The notes: a model not told the origin generated them from the letters alone. A stretch of DNA of 64,000 bases from Streptomyces leeuwenhoekii (GCF_001013905.1 NZ_LN831790.1:4726001-4790000); one strand, 5' to 3'. Positions 42,609-51,965 are shown, counted from the stretch's first letter. Numbers and translations are program-made.

Positions 42609-43955
42609 ATGTGCTCCGCGGCTCCCACCGGAGCCTTCCGCCAGCTGGCGGCCCTCGCCCGGCATGGCGACCTCGGCGCCTACGCACGCCAGATCCAGCG
42701 TCTCGGCGGCTGCGAGCAACCGATACGGATGGAGGGCCATCGGCTCGACGTCCACGCCGCAACCGGTGAGATCGTCCGCGAGATCGCCGACCGCGGCCTT
42801 CCGGCCGGGCAGCTCCTCATCCGCTGCAACAACCGCCGCACCACCCGGTGCGCCGCCTGCGCCGAGGTGTACCGCAAGGACACCTTCCACCTGGTCACCG
42901 CCGGACTGAGCGGAGGCAAGGGCATCGGTCCGGCCGTCGCCCGTCACCCGCGCGTCTTCGCCACCTTCACCGCCCCGTCCTTCGGCCCCGTCCACAACCG
43001 CCCCGGCGGCGGCCGGTGCCGCTGCGGACGCCTCCACCCGGACGACGACCCCGCCCTCGGCACACCCCTGGACCCCGACCGCTACGACTACCGCGCGGCC
43101 GTCCTGTGGAACGCGCACGCCGGAGCCCTGTGGGGCCGCTTCACCACCTACCTGCGCCAACAGCTCGCCTCCCGCGCGGGCATCGCCCGCTCGGCGCTGC
43201 GCCACTGCCTCAAGGTCTCGTACGCCAAGGTCGCCGAGTACCAGCGGCGCGGCGCCGTCCACTTCCACGCCGTCATTCGCCTCGACGGTCCGGACGGCGC
43301 CGAGGACGCCCCGCCGGCCTGGGCCACCACCGAACTGCTCACCGACGCGATCCGCTCCGCGGCCCGCCTCGCCGAGGCACCCGGCCCCGTCCTCGACGGC
43401 CGCGCGTACGCCTTCCGCTTCGGCGAACAGCTCGACATCCGACCCATCCGCTCGGCCGACTTCGCGGGCACCTCGGAACTGTCCAGCCGCGCCGTGGCCG
43501 CCTACATCGCCAAGTACGCCACCAAGGGCGCCGAGGCCGCGGGCACCCTGGACCGCCCCATCCGCAACCCGATCACCGACCTGATCGACTCCGGCGTCAC
43601 CGACCACGCCCGGCGCATGATCCTCACCTGCTGGCACCTCGGCGCCCGGCCCGAACTCGAAGACCTACGCCTGCGCAAGTGGGCCCACATGCTCGGCTTC
43701 CGCGGCCACTTCTCCACCAAGTCCCGCGCCTACTCCGTCACCCTCGGCGCCCTCCGCCAGGAGCGCGCCGACCACAACGAAGCCCTGGCCCGCGCACGCG
43801 CGGCCGACGCAGGCCACCCGCTGCCCGACCCGGACACCGTCCTCGTCCTCTCCCACTGGCGCTTCGCCGGCACCGGCCTGACCGATGCAGAGACCTGGCT
43901 CGCCACCTGTCGCCAACCCGCCCCCGGAACGGAAGGAGAGCCCACCCATGGCTGA
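42609..43955 (+). CDS. repSA: Rolling-circle replication initiator RepSA
   Basis: Four hundred and forty-eight residues from ATG 42609 behind AAGGAGG. It has the HUH motif VHFHAVIR (His218, His220) and the catalytic-Tyr region YIAKYATK (Tyr299, Tyr303), plus an N-terminal Cys cluster (IRCNNRRTTRCAACAE). These features define pSAM2 RepSA-type initiators, which nick the double-strand origin of the excised circle. Its 3' end overlaps xis by 8 bp. Confidence 0.95.
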   Translation: MCSAAPTGAFRQLAALARHGDLGAYARQIQRLGGCEQPIRMEGHRLDVHAATGEIVREIADRGLPAGQLLIRCNNRRTTRCAACAEVYRKDTFHLVTAGLSGGKGIGPAVARHPRVFATFTAPSFGPVHNRPGGGRCRCGRLHPDDDPALGTPLDPDRYDYRAAVLWNAHAGALWGRFTTYLRQQLASRAGIARSALRHCLKVSYAKVAEYQRRGAVHFHAVIRLDGPDGAEDAPPAWATTELLTDAIRSAARLAEAPGPVLDGRAYAFRFGEQLDIRPIRSADFAGTSELSSRAVAAYIAKYATKGAEAAGTLDRPIRNPITDLIDSGVTDHARRMILTCWHLGARPELEDLRLRKWAHMLGFRGHFSTKSRAYSVTLGALRQERADHNEALARARAADAGHPLPDPDTVLVLSHWRFAGTGLTDAETWLATCRQPAPGTEGEPTHG

Positions 43956-44160
43956 CCGCCACCTCACCATGGCACAGGTGGCCGAAATCCTTGGCACCAC
44001 CGAGCGCTTCCCGCGCCGCCTGGTCGCGGAGCGGCGCATCGTGTTCGTCAAGGTCGGCCGACACGTCCGCATCCCGGAGAGCGCGTTGAACGCCTTCATC
44101 GACGCCAACACGGTGCGGCCGATCAGTGACCGGCGCGGCTCCCTGCGGAGGGCCGCCTGA
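43948..44160 (+). CDS. xis: Excisionase (MerR-like winged helix)
   Basis: Seventy residues from ATG 43948 (GGAAGGAGAG upstream): ADRHLTMAQVAEILGTTERF, then RIVFVKVGRHVRIPESALNAFI, the HTH-17/Xis fold. It bends attachment-site DNA to drive excision with Int. It overlaps repSA at its start and int at its end (TGATG), the usual rep-xis-int block. Confidence 0.93.
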   Translation: MADRHLTMAQVAEILGTTERFPRRLVAERRIVFVKVGRHVRIPESALNAFIDANTVRPISDRRGSLRRAA

Positions 44161-45290
44161 TGGCCAACAAGAAGGGGAAGCGCCGGAGCTTCGGGTCGGT
44201 CCGACAGCTTCCGTCCGGCCGGTGGCAAGTCCGCTACCGGGACCCGGAAACGGGGCAACTGCGCCCGGCGGAGAAGACGTACGCGACCAAGACCGATGCC
44301 CAAGTCGCCCTGACGCACATCGAATCGGACATCGCGCGCGGGCAGTGGTCGGACCCGGACGCCGGGGCGGTGAACTTCGGGGAGTACGCCACCGCGTGGC
44401 TGCGGGACCGGAAGCTCGCCGACCGCACGCGTGAGCGGAACGAGTCGGTGATGCGGCTGCACATCCTGCCCACCTTCGGGGCCGGGAGCGTGGCCGACGT
44501 GACGACGGCCCGGGTGCGCAGCTGGCGCGGCAAGCTCCTCGCGGCCGGCGTCGGTGAGCCGACGGTGGTCAAGGCGTACCAACTGCTGCGCGCCCTGATG
44601 AACACGGCCGTGGACGACGAGCTGATCCGGCGCAACCCGTGCCGCATCAAGGGCGCGGACCGCTACGACGTACCCGAGCGGCCGGTCCTCACGGTGGCGG
44701 AGGTCTTCGCCGTCGCCGACTCCATCGCACCGCGCTACCGGCTGCTCGTGCTCCTAGCGGCCTTCACCACCCTGCGGTTCGGGGAGCTGGCGGCCCTGCG
44801 GCGCCGGGACATTGACCTGGAGGGGCTGACCGTCACCGTGCGCCGCGCTCAGGCCGAGCTGCAGGACGGCCGGCTCTTCGACAAGGCGCCGAAATCCGCG
44901 GCCGGGATGCGCTCCGTCTCCTTCCCGGCCGAACTGATCGACGCGGTCACGCACCACCTGGAGCACTTCGCCGCTCCCGGCCGCGACGGGCACGTCTTCG
45001 TCGGGCCGCAGGGCGGGCAGCTGCGGCGGAGCAACTTCCGGGACGACTGGGTCAAGGCCCGAAAGGCTGCGGGCGTCACGGCCGAACTGCACTTCCACGA
45101 TCTTCGGCACACGGGCAACACGCTGGCCTCGACGGCCGGGGCCAGCACGCGAGAGCTGATGACGAGGATGGGGCACAGCAGCTCCCGGGCCGCGCTGATC
45201 TATCAGCACATGACCAGCGACCGTGACAGGGCCATCGCTGACCGGCTCGGGGCCATGATCCGCGACGGTGGGGGAGGGGCCTCCGGCTAG
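44160..45290 (+). CDS. int: Tyrosine-recombinase integrase
   Basis: Three hundred and seventy-six residues. The N-terminal AP2-like arm-binding domain (RRSFGSVRQLPSGRWQVRYR) and SAM-like core-binding domain (TARVRSWRGKLLAAGVGEPT) are followed by the catalytic domain with Arg206 (LRFGELAALR), His313-Arg316 (HDLRHTG), the MGHSS box and Tyr348 (IYQH). It is adjacent to tRNA-Arg(CCT), its probable target. Four GTGGCAY repeats just beyond the stop are probable arm-type sites. Confidence 0.96.
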   Translation: MANKKGKRRSFGSVRQLPSGRWQVRYRDPETGQLRPAEKTYATKTDAQVALTHIESDIARGQWSDPDAGAVNFGEYATAWLRDRKLADRTRERNESVMRLHILPTFGAGSVADVTTARVRSWRGKLLAAGVGEPTVVKAYQLLRALMNTAVDDELIRRNPCRIKGADRYDVPERPVLTVAEVFAVADSIAPRYRLLVLLAAFTTLRFGELAALRRRDIDLEGLTVTVRRAQAELQDGRLFDKAPKSAAGMRSVSFPAELIDAVTHHLEHFAAPGRDGHVFVGPQGGQLRRSNFRDDWVKARKAAGVTAELHFHDLRHTGNTLASTAGASTRELMTRMGHSSSRAALIYQHMTSDRDRAIADRLGAMIRDGGGGASG

Positions 45291-45295
45291 GGGAC

Positions 45296-45333
45296 GTGGC
45301 ATCCGCGTGGCATTTGTGGCACGCGTGTGGCAC
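45296..45333. repeat. Four direct GTGGCAY repeats (integrase arm sites)
   Basis: GTGGCAT at 45296 and 45307, then GTGGCAC at 45316 and 45327, spaced 11, 9 and 11 bp (about one helical turn), between int and the tRNA. TGTGGCACGCG of this array recurs at 32088-32098, with a partial copy at 32079. Such short phased repeats are typical arm-type binding sites of tyrosine integrases. Confidence 0.65.
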
Positions 45334-45349
45334 GACCCCGGATACGACG

Positions 45350-45390
45350 AAGGGCCAGCCTGGGAGGAAACCCCTCCTGAGCTGGCCCTT
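45350..45390. terminator. Bidirectional terminator between int and tRNA-Arg
   Basis: AAGGGCCAGC (45350-45359) pairs with GCTGGCCCTT (45381-45390); an inner GGGAGG/CCTCC pairing extends the hairpin. It lies 8 bp from the tRNA 3' end and 60 bp from the int stop, so it serves both. Confidence 0.8.
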
Positions 45391-45397
45391 CTCTCTG

Positions 45398-45470
45398 TGC
45401 CCCCGGCAGGATTCGAACCTGCGACACCCGCTTTAGGAGAGCGGTGCTCTATCCCCTGAGCTACGAAGGC
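45398..45470 (-). tRNA. tRNA-Arg (anticodon CCT)
   Basis: A 73-nt cloverleaf: acceptor GCCTTCG with CGGGGGC plus discriminator A; D arm GCTC/GAGC; anticodon arm CCGCT-CTCCTAA-AGCGG with anticodon CCT; T arm GCAGG-TTCGAAT-CCTGC. All stems pair, with two G-U in the acceptor. CCA is not encoded. The 3' end faces the integrase gene, consistent with use as an attB site. Confidence 0.97.
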
Positions 45471-45719
45471 GTAGGCCGTGATGGCCTGTGGTGCTGTGGT
45501 GGTACGGCAGGTAGGGCTGTGCCACCGCCGACAGTGTAGCGGATGGTGGGGATCGGGTACGGGGGTCAGGGCGGCCGCGCTGGGGCGCGGCCCATGGCGA
45601 GCGGGTCCGTGGGGTCGTGCGGGGGCGGAGACGGGGCCGTGCGTCTTCGAGAGGAGCGGGCCAGGGGAACCGGCGCCGCCTGCGGGCCGGTACCGGGGTT
45701 ACTGGGCGAGAGCGGCGGG

Positions 45720-47405
45720 TCAGGTGGGTGGTACTCGTCGGAACCGGCCCGCCACCCGTAGGTCCGCCTCGATGCGGGAGGCTGTCTCGCACAGTTCGGG
45801 GAGGATGTCCTCGACGCATTCCCGCAGTGAGCGGCGGGCCGCGTGCATGGCCACGTTGACTCCCGCGACCACCCTGCCCGTGCCGTCGCGGAGCGGGACC
45901 GCGATCGAGCGCAGGCCCTCCTCCAGTTCCTCGTCGGTCAGGGCGTAGCCCTGGGCGCGGACCCGGGCCAGCTCCCGGGTCAGTTCCGCCGGGTCGGTGA
46001 TCGTGCGCGGGGTGAGGGGGCGGAGGTCGCCGAGGACGCGGTCCGGTTCCGCGCGGCCGGCCAGCAGGACGCGGCCCAGGGCGGTGGCGTACGCCGGCTG
46101 CCGGGTGCCGACGGCGATGTCGACGCTCATCACGCGGCTGGGGGTCACCCGCGCCGTGTACTGGATCTCCGCGCCGGGGCCGGCCGCCGTGTCCGACAGG
46201 ACGGCCAGCGCCGCCGACTCCCGTACCCGGTCCGCCAGGGCGGCCAGGTGGGGCTGGGCGATCTGAGGGAGGGAGGTGCGGGACAGCGGCGGGAAGCCGA
46301 GGGAGAGGACCCGGGGGGTGAGGGCGAACGCGCGGCCGGGGGTCGGCACCACCAGGCCCGCGTGCTCGTACGTGATCAGCGCGCGCCGGGCCGTGGCCCG
46401 CGCCAGGCCCGTGGCCTTGGCCACCTCGGTGAGGGTCAGCTCCGCCCGCCCCTCGCCGAAGGCGGTCAGGACGGTCAGCCCGCGGGCCAGCGATTCGACG
46501 AACTCCCGGCCCAGCTCCTGCTTCGACGCGCCCGTCCAGCCGGCCAGGCCCGACGGCGCCGCGCCGGGCAGTGGCGGCGGGGCGGTGCGCAGATCGTGCT
46601 CCATCCCGGCCACCGCGGACCGCAGTCGGGGCAGGAGGCTCTCGCGCAGTCCCTCGGCCGTGTGCCGGCTGGTGTGGCTGACCACGCTCGCCACGCACGC
46701 CACCCGGCCCGTGCGGGGATCGCGTACCGGAACCGACACCGCGACCAGGCCCGGTTCGATCAGCTGGTCGTCCAGGGCCCAGCCCTCGGCCGCCGCCCGC
46801 TCCGTACGCCGTTCGAAATCGGTGTCGGGGGTGGGGCGGCCGGTGGGCGGTACGGCGGGGAAGGCGTGGTCGTGCGGGTCCGCCGCCCGGCGGGCGCGCC
46901 AGTGGTGCCAGTCGGCGTCCGTCCACTCGGCCGCGAACAGCGGACCGGGCGCGGTGCGTTCGGCCGGGAGCAGGTCGCCGATGCGGAAGCTGAGGGACAT
47001 CGCGCGGCGGCGGGTGGCCTGGTGGATGAAGCGGATGCCGTCGCGGTCGCCGACCGCGAGGGAGACGGACTCGTCCAGCTCGTCGGCGAGGGCGTCCGCG
47101 CGGGCGTCCAGCAGGGCGGGCAGGCGGAGGGCGGCCAGGTAGGCGTTGCCCAGTTCCATCAGGCGGGGGGCCAGGGTCACGTCGCGGTTGTCCAGGCGTA
47201 CGTACCCCATGCGGGCGAGTGTCGCCGTGATCCGGTCGACCGTGGAGCGGGCGAGGCCGGTGGCGCGCTCCAGGTCGCTGAGACTGAGGGTGCCGTCCGC
47301 CTCGGTCAGTCGCCGCAGTACGGCGAGGCCGCGCAGCAGCGGGGCGACCGCCTCGGCGGGCGCGCCGGCCCCCTCGGGGGCGTCCATCGGGGTCATGGCG
47401 GGCAT
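45720..47405 (-). CDS. IclR-family regulator, tandem double module
   Basis: Five hundred and sixty-one residues, about twice the normal IclR length, because two complete IclR units are fused. Unit 1 (~20-270): winged helix LRGLAVLRRLTEADGTLSLS and GLARSTVDRITATLARMGYV. Unit 2 (~305-555): LARGLTVLTAFGEGRAELTL and GLARATARRALITYEHAGLV, each followed by the ligand domain (DEELEEGLRSIAVPLRDGTG in unit 2). Such double IclR proteins occur in actinobacterial aromatic catabolism regulation (PcaR-like). No catabolic genes are adjacent. Confidence 0.92.
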   Translation of the reverse strand: MPAMTPMDAPEGAGAPAEAVAPLLRGLAVLRRLTEADGTLSLSDLERATGLARSTVDRITATLARMGYVRLDNRDVTLAPRLMELGNAYLAALRLPALLDARADALADELDESVSLAVGDRDGIRFIHQATRRRAMSLSFRIGDLLPAERTAPGPLFAAEWTDADWHHWRARRAADPHDHAFPAVPPTGRPTPDTDFERRTERAAAEGWALDDQLIEPGLVAVSVPVRDPRTGRVACVASVVSHTSRHTAEGLRESLLPRLRSAVAGMEHDLRTAPPPLPGAAPSGLAGWTGASKQELGREFVESLARGLTVLTAFGEGRAELTLTEVAKATGLARATARRALITYEHAGLVVPTPGRAFALTPRVLSLGFPPLSRTSLPQIAQPHLAALADRVRESAALAVLSDTAAGPGAEIQYTARVTPSRVMSVDIAVGTRQPAYATALGRVLLAGRAEPDRVLGDLRPLTPRTITDPAELTRELARVRAQGYALTDEELEEGLRSIAVPLRDGTGRVVAGVNVAMHAARRSLRECVEDILPELCETASRIEADLRVAGRFRRVPPT

Positions 47406-47650
47406 CGGGTCTTTCGGTACGGCGGTCGGGCGGGGACGGGACGAGGCAGGGCTACGGTAATCCGCCGGGGCGGGTGCCTGCCCGGCGCCGGCCGGGTGCT
47501 GTGCGCGGTTCGCGGTCGGCCGGTCTCCGGTCGGCGTCCCGGCCGCGGGGGCGTCAGCCGCCGGTCAGTGCCGTGTCAGCGGGTACGGGCATGCTGATGG
47601 ATGTCGGAAAGGGAACGGCAGCCGGGAGACCGGACCGCCCTCGAAGGCAG

Positions 47651-47739
<89 letters not shown>

Positions 47740-47845
47740 CGCCCGACCCCCTGACACAGGGCCGGCCCCCGCCGCGGGGGCCGGTCCTGTGTGCTCCGGA
47801 CACTCCTCCCGGCGGTGCTTCCGGCTGGTCGCCGGGGCCGGGGCG

Positions 47846-49219
47846 TCAGCTCCGCGTCACCCGTACCCGGTGGTCGCCCGACAGGTCCGCCGCCACCGTG
47901 ATCGTGATGCCCTGGTGCGGGTCCTTGAAGGTCTCGCCGGGGATGAAGGCGGCGTCGGAGAGTTCCGCGTGCACGTTGGGGGCGCGGGTGCAGCCTCCGC
48001 TGTCGCGGCGGGAGTCGTACACCCGTACCGGGCCCATCCCGGTGTCCACCTGCGCGTCCACCTTGTAGATGAGCACGCCCGGGCGGCACACCGCCTCGTC
48101 GTTGCCGTCACGGGTGCGCAGTTCGACGGCGTATCCGGAGCGGGCGTCCAGGGGGACGAAGACCAGCTTGGAGCCGCCCGCGCGGGCCAGCGGGGTCAGC
48201 GTGTACTCCGCCGTCCCGGGCCGGGCCGCGCAGTGCACCTGCGCCGCTTCCAGCCAGCCCAGCTTCCACTTGTGCCAGCCGAGCAGGTCGTTGTTGGCGC
48301 CCCAGTCCTCGCTCATGATGTCCCAGTGGCCGACCGCGCCCCCGCCCTCCTGGGTGTAGAGGTCGGGCAGGCCGAAGACATGGCCGTTCTCGTGGGGCAG
48401 GACGCGGTAGCCGGTCCTGCCGTAGGAGCCGGAGCCGTCGTCCTGGCGGGAGTAGACGAAGGACGCGTTCGCCACGGGGACGCCGTCGGCGATGGGGGCG
48501 TCCCCGTTGGCGGCGAAGGTGACGGACAGGACGGTGTCCAGGGCGGAGGGCCCGGCGTTGGGGGTGACCAGCACGTTCAGCAGGTCGTACGCGCGGAAGT
48601 CGACCTTGGCGTCGGCCGCCGCCACGATGTCCTGGACCAGCTCGCGGTACCCGGGGTCGAAGGGGGCGCCGCGCTCTATGCCGTACTCCGCGAACGGCTT
48701 GGGCATGCGCAGCCAGTCGCGGACCGGCGTCTCGGGGCGGTAGTCGAGGCGGCCGTAGGAGCTGGTGCGGAACCACTGCGCGGTCTGCGGGAAGAACTCC
48801 CCGTAGCGGTCCAGGGCGCTGCCCTGGCCGGGCGCGTCGGAGAAGTCGACCATCAGGGTCAGGGCGCGGACGGTGCCGGTGGAGCGGGCGTAGCCGGTGG
48901 TGGTGGGGACGCCCTCCGACATCTGGACCTCCGGCCCGCCGCTGATCATGCAGGGGCCGTGGGCGGGGGAGCGGGACAGGGAGACGGGGCCGGCGCCCGC
49001 CGGTGTGCCGCCGGGGCCGAGATCCCCGGTGCCGGCGGAGGTGCTGAGGGTGAGGGTCAGGGCGGTGACCGTCGCGAGGGCGGCCACGCGGCGGGGGTTC
49101 GCCCGGCACGGATTTCCCGGAGTGCCCGCGCGGTGTGGGTCCGCCGGGTCGGCGGTGCGGCGGGGGTCCGCGAGGGGGGTGCCGCGGCGGGGGCGTATCC
49201 GACGGCGCTGCGCCTGCAT
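47846..49219 (-). CDS. Secreted M6-family metalloprotease
   Basis: About 457 residues from ATG 49219 with GGGAGG upstream. A long basic N terminus leads to the signal helix VAALATVTALTLTLSTSAGT. The protease domain has TVRALTLMVDFSD, the zinc-binding HENGHVFGLPDLY (HExxH with the third ligand downstream) and GHWDIMSEDWG. This is the immune-inhibitor-A-like M6 family. No prolyl or PPC tail is evident. A longer frame reaching 49357 is rejected. Confidence 0.9.
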   Translation of the reverse strand: MQAQRRRIRPRRGTPLADPRRTADPADPHRAGTPGNPCRANPRRVAALATVTALTLTLSTSAGTGDLGPGGTPAGAGPVSLSRSPAHGPCMISGGPEVQMSEGVPTTTGYARSTGTVRALTLMVDFSDAPGQGSALDRYGEFFPQTAQWFRTSSYGRLDYRPETPVRDWLRMPKPFAEYGIERGAPFDPGYRELVQDIVAAADAKVDFRAYDLLNVLVTPNAGPSALDTVLSVTFAANGDAPIADGVPVANASFVYSRQDDGSGSYGRTGYRVLPHENGHVFGLPDLYTQEGGGAVGHWDIMSEDWGANNDLLGWHKWKLGWLEAAQVHCAARPGTAEYTLTPLARAGGSKLVFVPLDARSGYAVELRTRDGNDEAVCRPGVLIYKVDAQVDTGMGPVRVYDSRRDSGGCTRAPNVHAELSDAAFIPGETFKDPHQGITITVAADLSGDHRVRVTRS

Positions 49220-49398
49220 GCGGACCTCCCGGGCCACCACGGCAGCCGCCGGTCTCCGGCTGCACCCCTTGCGTTCACCCTGGTCCGAGGGGTGCGCGGG
49301 CGCGCGCTGGAGGGTCCGATCGTGGGTTTCCCGCCGGTAGCCCCGACGGGACGCCATGTGATGCAGGTCACCGGAGAAGAGGGAGGGGGCGGAAATAA

Positions 49399-49453
49399 GC
49401 GGGGATCGTTTCCCCGTTTAGTCGAGTGTCCGAGCGAAACGGGGAAACGATCC
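49399..49453. promoter_or_regulatory. Large inverted repeat in the tetR promoter
   Basis: GGGGATCGTTTCCCCGTTT (49399-49417) and its exact reverse complement (49435-49453) flank a 17-bp spacer, 36 bp before the tetR start. Two bound dimers would cover the promoter, so autorepression and control of the downstream exporter are likely. Confidence 0.75.
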
Positions 49454-49489
49454 CCGGATCGCCAGCCCGCACTTCCAGAGGAGTACGCC

Positions 49490-50134
49490 GTGCAGACCGC
49501 CTCCCCCGTGCAGCGCAAGGCGCCCCGGCCGCGCGCCGACGCCCAGCGCAACCGGGAGCGGATCGTCGCCGCCGCCCGGGAGATGTTCGTCGAGCACGGT
49601 TCCGACGTGCCCTTCGACGACATCGCCCGCCGGGCCGGTGTCGGCAACGCCACGGTGTACCGCAACTTCCCGGACCGCGACGCCCTCGTCCGCGAGGTGG
49701 TCTGCTCGGTCATGGAGCGTACGGCGCGGGCGGCCGAGAAGGCCCTCGCGGAGAACGGCGACGCCTTCGGAGCGCTGGAGCACTTCGTGCACACCGCCGC
49801 CGACGAGCGGATCAGCGCTCTGTGCCCGATGGTGTCCCGCACGTTCGACCAGCACCACCCCGACCTCGTCGCCGCCCGGAAACGGATCGAGCGGCTCGTC
49901 GCCGTGCTCATGGACCGCGCCAGGAAGGCCGGGCAGCTCCGCCCCGACGTGGGGGTCGGCGACCTGATGGTCGCCATGGGGCAGCTCAGCCGCCCGCCGG
50001 CCGGCACGCCGTGCCTCCGCGTCGACCGCTTCGTCCACCGTCATCTGCAGTTGTTCCTGGACGGGCTGCGGGCACCCGCCCGCTCGCCCCTGCCGGGTAC
50101 GGCCGTGACCCTGGAGGATCTGCGCCGGGCCTGA
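49490..50134 (+). CDS. TetR-family transcriptional regulator
   Basis: Two hundred and fourteen residues from GTG 49490, seven bases after AGAGGAG. HTH: RIVAAAREMFVEHGSDVPFD, IARRAGVGNATVYRNFPDR. The C-terminal ligand domain (MVSRTFDQHHPDLVAARKRI) is of the SACE_7040/TetR_C type. It precedes and probably represses the DHA2 exporter 233 bp downstream; a perfect 19-bp inverted repeat lies in its promoter. Confidence 0.93.
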   Translation: MQTASPVQRKAPRPRADAQRNRERIVAAAREMFVEHGSDVPFDDIARRAGVGNATVYRNFPDRDALVREVVCSVMERTARAAEKALAENGDAFGALEHFVHTAADERISALCPMVSRTFDQHHPDLVAARKRIERLVAVLMDRARKAGQLRPDVGVGDLMVAMGQLSRPPAGTPCLRVDRFVHRHLQLFLDGLRAPARSPLPGTAVTLEDLRRA

Positions 50135-50157
50135 CCGATCAGTTCAGTCACCACCGA

Positions 50158-50248
50158 CCCTCGTCCTCCTCTTCTTCCTCTTCCTCCTCCTTTCCTTTCC
50201 GCCTCTCCGTTTCTCTGTTTCTGCTCACGCCTACGTCTACGTCTACGT
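50158..50248. repeat. Polypyrimidine tract and (CTACGT)3 repeat
   Basis: A 37-base run of pure C/T (50164-50200) continues with isolated G to 50226, followed by three copies of CTACGT at 50231-50248. It fills the spacer between tetR and the exporter gene. Such tracts can form triplex or slipped structures; no function is known. Confidence 0.8.
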
Positions 50249-50366
50249 CCTTCCGGTGACCGGCTGCCGTGGCGGCGAGCCGTCCCCGGCCGTTTCGTGC
50301 CGTCCGGTGCTCTTTCTCCGCCGGTCACCGACCTGTCCGTCTCGAAGTCCCGAAGTGGGTACACCC

Positions 50367-51896
50367 ATGTCTGAAACAACCGCCAAGGCTCCCGGCGTCG
50401 CCGACCCGGGCCGCTGGAAGGCCCTCGTCTTCATCGCGCTCGCCCAGTTGATGGTCGTCCTCGACGCCACCATCGTGAACATCGCGCTGCCCTCCGCCCA
50501 GCAGGACCTGGGCATCTCCGACGGCAACCGCCAGTGGGTCGTCACGGCCTACGCGCTCGCCTTCGGCGGTCTGCTGCTGTTCGGCGGCCGCATAGCCGAC
50601 CTGTGGGGCCGCAAGCGCACCTTCGTGCTGGGCCTGGCCGGCTTCGCCGCCGCCTCCGCGCTGGGCGGCGCGGCCACCAACCAGGCGATGATGTTCGGCT
50701 CCCGCGCCCTCCAGGGTGTCTTCGGCGCCCTCCTCGCCCCCGCCGCGCTCTCCCTGCTGGCCGTGATGTTCACGGACGCCAGGGAGCGGGCCAAGGCGTT
50801 CGGCATCTACGGCGCGATCGCCGGTGGCGGCGGTGCCGTCGGCCTCATCCTCGGCGGGTTCCTCACCGAGTACCTGGACTGGCGCTGGACGTTCTTCGTG
50901 AACATCCCCTTCGCCGTGATCGCCGCGGCCGGCGCGTACTTCGTCATCCGTGAGCCGGCGGGCGGGCGCAACCGCTCCCCGCTCGACATCCCCGGCGTGA
51001 TCCTGTCCACCCTCGGTCTGGTCGCGCTCGTCTACGGCTTCACCCGCGCCGAGTCGGACGGCTGGAGCGACACGACGACGGTCGGCATGTTCGTCGCCTC
51101 GGCCGTGCTGCTCCTGGCGTTCGTGGTCGTCGAGGCCAAGGTCAGGACCCCGCTGCTGCCGCTGCGCGTGGTCACCGAGCGCAACCGCGGCGGTGTCTAC
51201 CTCTCGCTGGGCCTGGCGATCATCGCGATGTTCGGCCTGTTCCTCTTCCTGACGTACTACCTCCAGATCGTGAAGGGGTACTCGCCGGTCAAGACCGGTT
51301 TCGCCTTCCTGCCGATGATCGCGGGCATGATTACGGGCTCGACCCAGATCGGCACCCGCCTGATGACGCGGGTCGCGCCCCGGCTGCTGATGGGTCCCGG
51401 CTTCCTGGTGGCCGCGCTCGGCATGCTGCTGCTGACCCGACTGGAGATCGACTCCTCCTACCCGGCCCTGCTGCTGCCCGCGATGCTGCTGCTCGGCCTC
51501 GGCATGGGTACGGCGTTCATGCCGGCGATGTCTCTGTCCACGCAGGGCGTCCAGGCGCGGGACGCCGGTGTCGCCTCCGCGATGGTCAACACCTCGCAGC
51601 AGGTGGGCGGCGCGATCGGCACGGCCCTGCTGAACACGGTCGCCGCGTCCGCCACCGCCTCCTACATCGAGGACCACATCGCCTCGGCCGCCTCCCGGTC
51701 CCAGCGCCAACTGGTCGAGCTGGAGGCCATGGTGGAGGGCTACACCAGCGCCATCTGGTTCGCCGTCGGCATCCTGGTGGTCGCCGCGGCCATCGCCCTG
51801 ACCCTCGTCAACGCCGGGCGTCCGAACATGACCGCGGTGACCGGGTCCGGTGAGGGCGCCGAGGAGGAGGTGCGGGTTCCGGTCGTCGCCCACTGA
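50367..51896 (+). CDS. DHA2-type MFS exporter (EmrB/QacA family)
   Basis: Five hundred and nine residues with 14 predicted TM helices. LAQLMVVLDATIVNIALPSA (motif D1), LFGGRIADLWGRKRTFVLG (motif A) and GLILGGFLTEYLDWRWTFFV (motif C region) are diagnostic of DHA2 multidrug exporters. The S. coelicolor gene in this neighbourhood, as I recall, is a chloramphenicol-type exporter (cmlR2). It lies in the same direction as tetR and is probably controlled by it. Confidence 0.93.
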   Translation: MSETTAKAPGVADPGRWKALVFIALAQLMVVLDATIVNIALPSAQQDLGISDGNRQWVVTAYALAFGGLLLFGGRIADLWGRKRTFVLGLAGFAAASALGGAATNQAMMFGSRALQGVFGALLAPAALSLLAVMFTDARERAKAFGIYGAIAGGGGAVGLILGGFLTEYLDWRWTFFVNIPFAVIAAAGAYFVIREPAGGRNRSPLDIPGVILSTLGLVALVYGFTRAESDGWSDTTTVGMFVASAVLLLAFVVVEAKVRTPLLPLRVVTERNRGGVYLSLGLAIIAMFGLFLFLTYYLQIVKGYSPVKTGFAFLPMIAGMITGSTQIGTRLMTRVAPRLLMGPGFLVAALGMLLLTRLEIDSSYPALLLPAMLLLGLGMGTAFMPAMSLSTQGVQARDAGVASAMVNTSQQVGGAIGTALLNTVAASATASYIEDHIASAASRSQRQLVELEAMVEGYTSAIWFAVGILVVAAAIALTLVNAGRPNMTAVTGSGEGAEEEVRVPVVAH

Positions 51897-51929
51897 CGGC
51901 GGCGTTCCCGACGTACCCCTCGGGCCGCC

Positions 51930-51965
51930 GCGTACGGACGGGGAGGGGACGCCCCGTCCGTACGC
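51930..51965. terminator. Bidirectional terminator between convergent genes
   Basis: GCGTACGGACGGGG (51930-51943) pairs perfectly with CCCCGTCCGTACGC (51952-51965), an 8-base loop, between the exporter stop (51896) and the marR stop (51994). Confidence 0.85.

Larger units (their letters stand above)
31962..45440. mobile_element. Actinomycete integrative and conjugative element (AICE), left end provisional
   Basis: The right part (35696-45290) is a pSAM2-type AICE: regulators, traB/ftsK, spd genes, repSA, xis and int in order. Int lies beside tRNA-Arg(CCT), the presumed integration target. The left end is not proved: no long repeat of the tRNA 3' half was found, but 31962-31978 matches the tRNA anticodon-arm sequence at 15 of 17 positions, with GTGGCAC repeats ~110 bp inward on both sides. 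On that reading a frameshifted gene and the low-GC two-gene unit at 32.9-35.2 kb are cargo. Confidence 0.65.
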
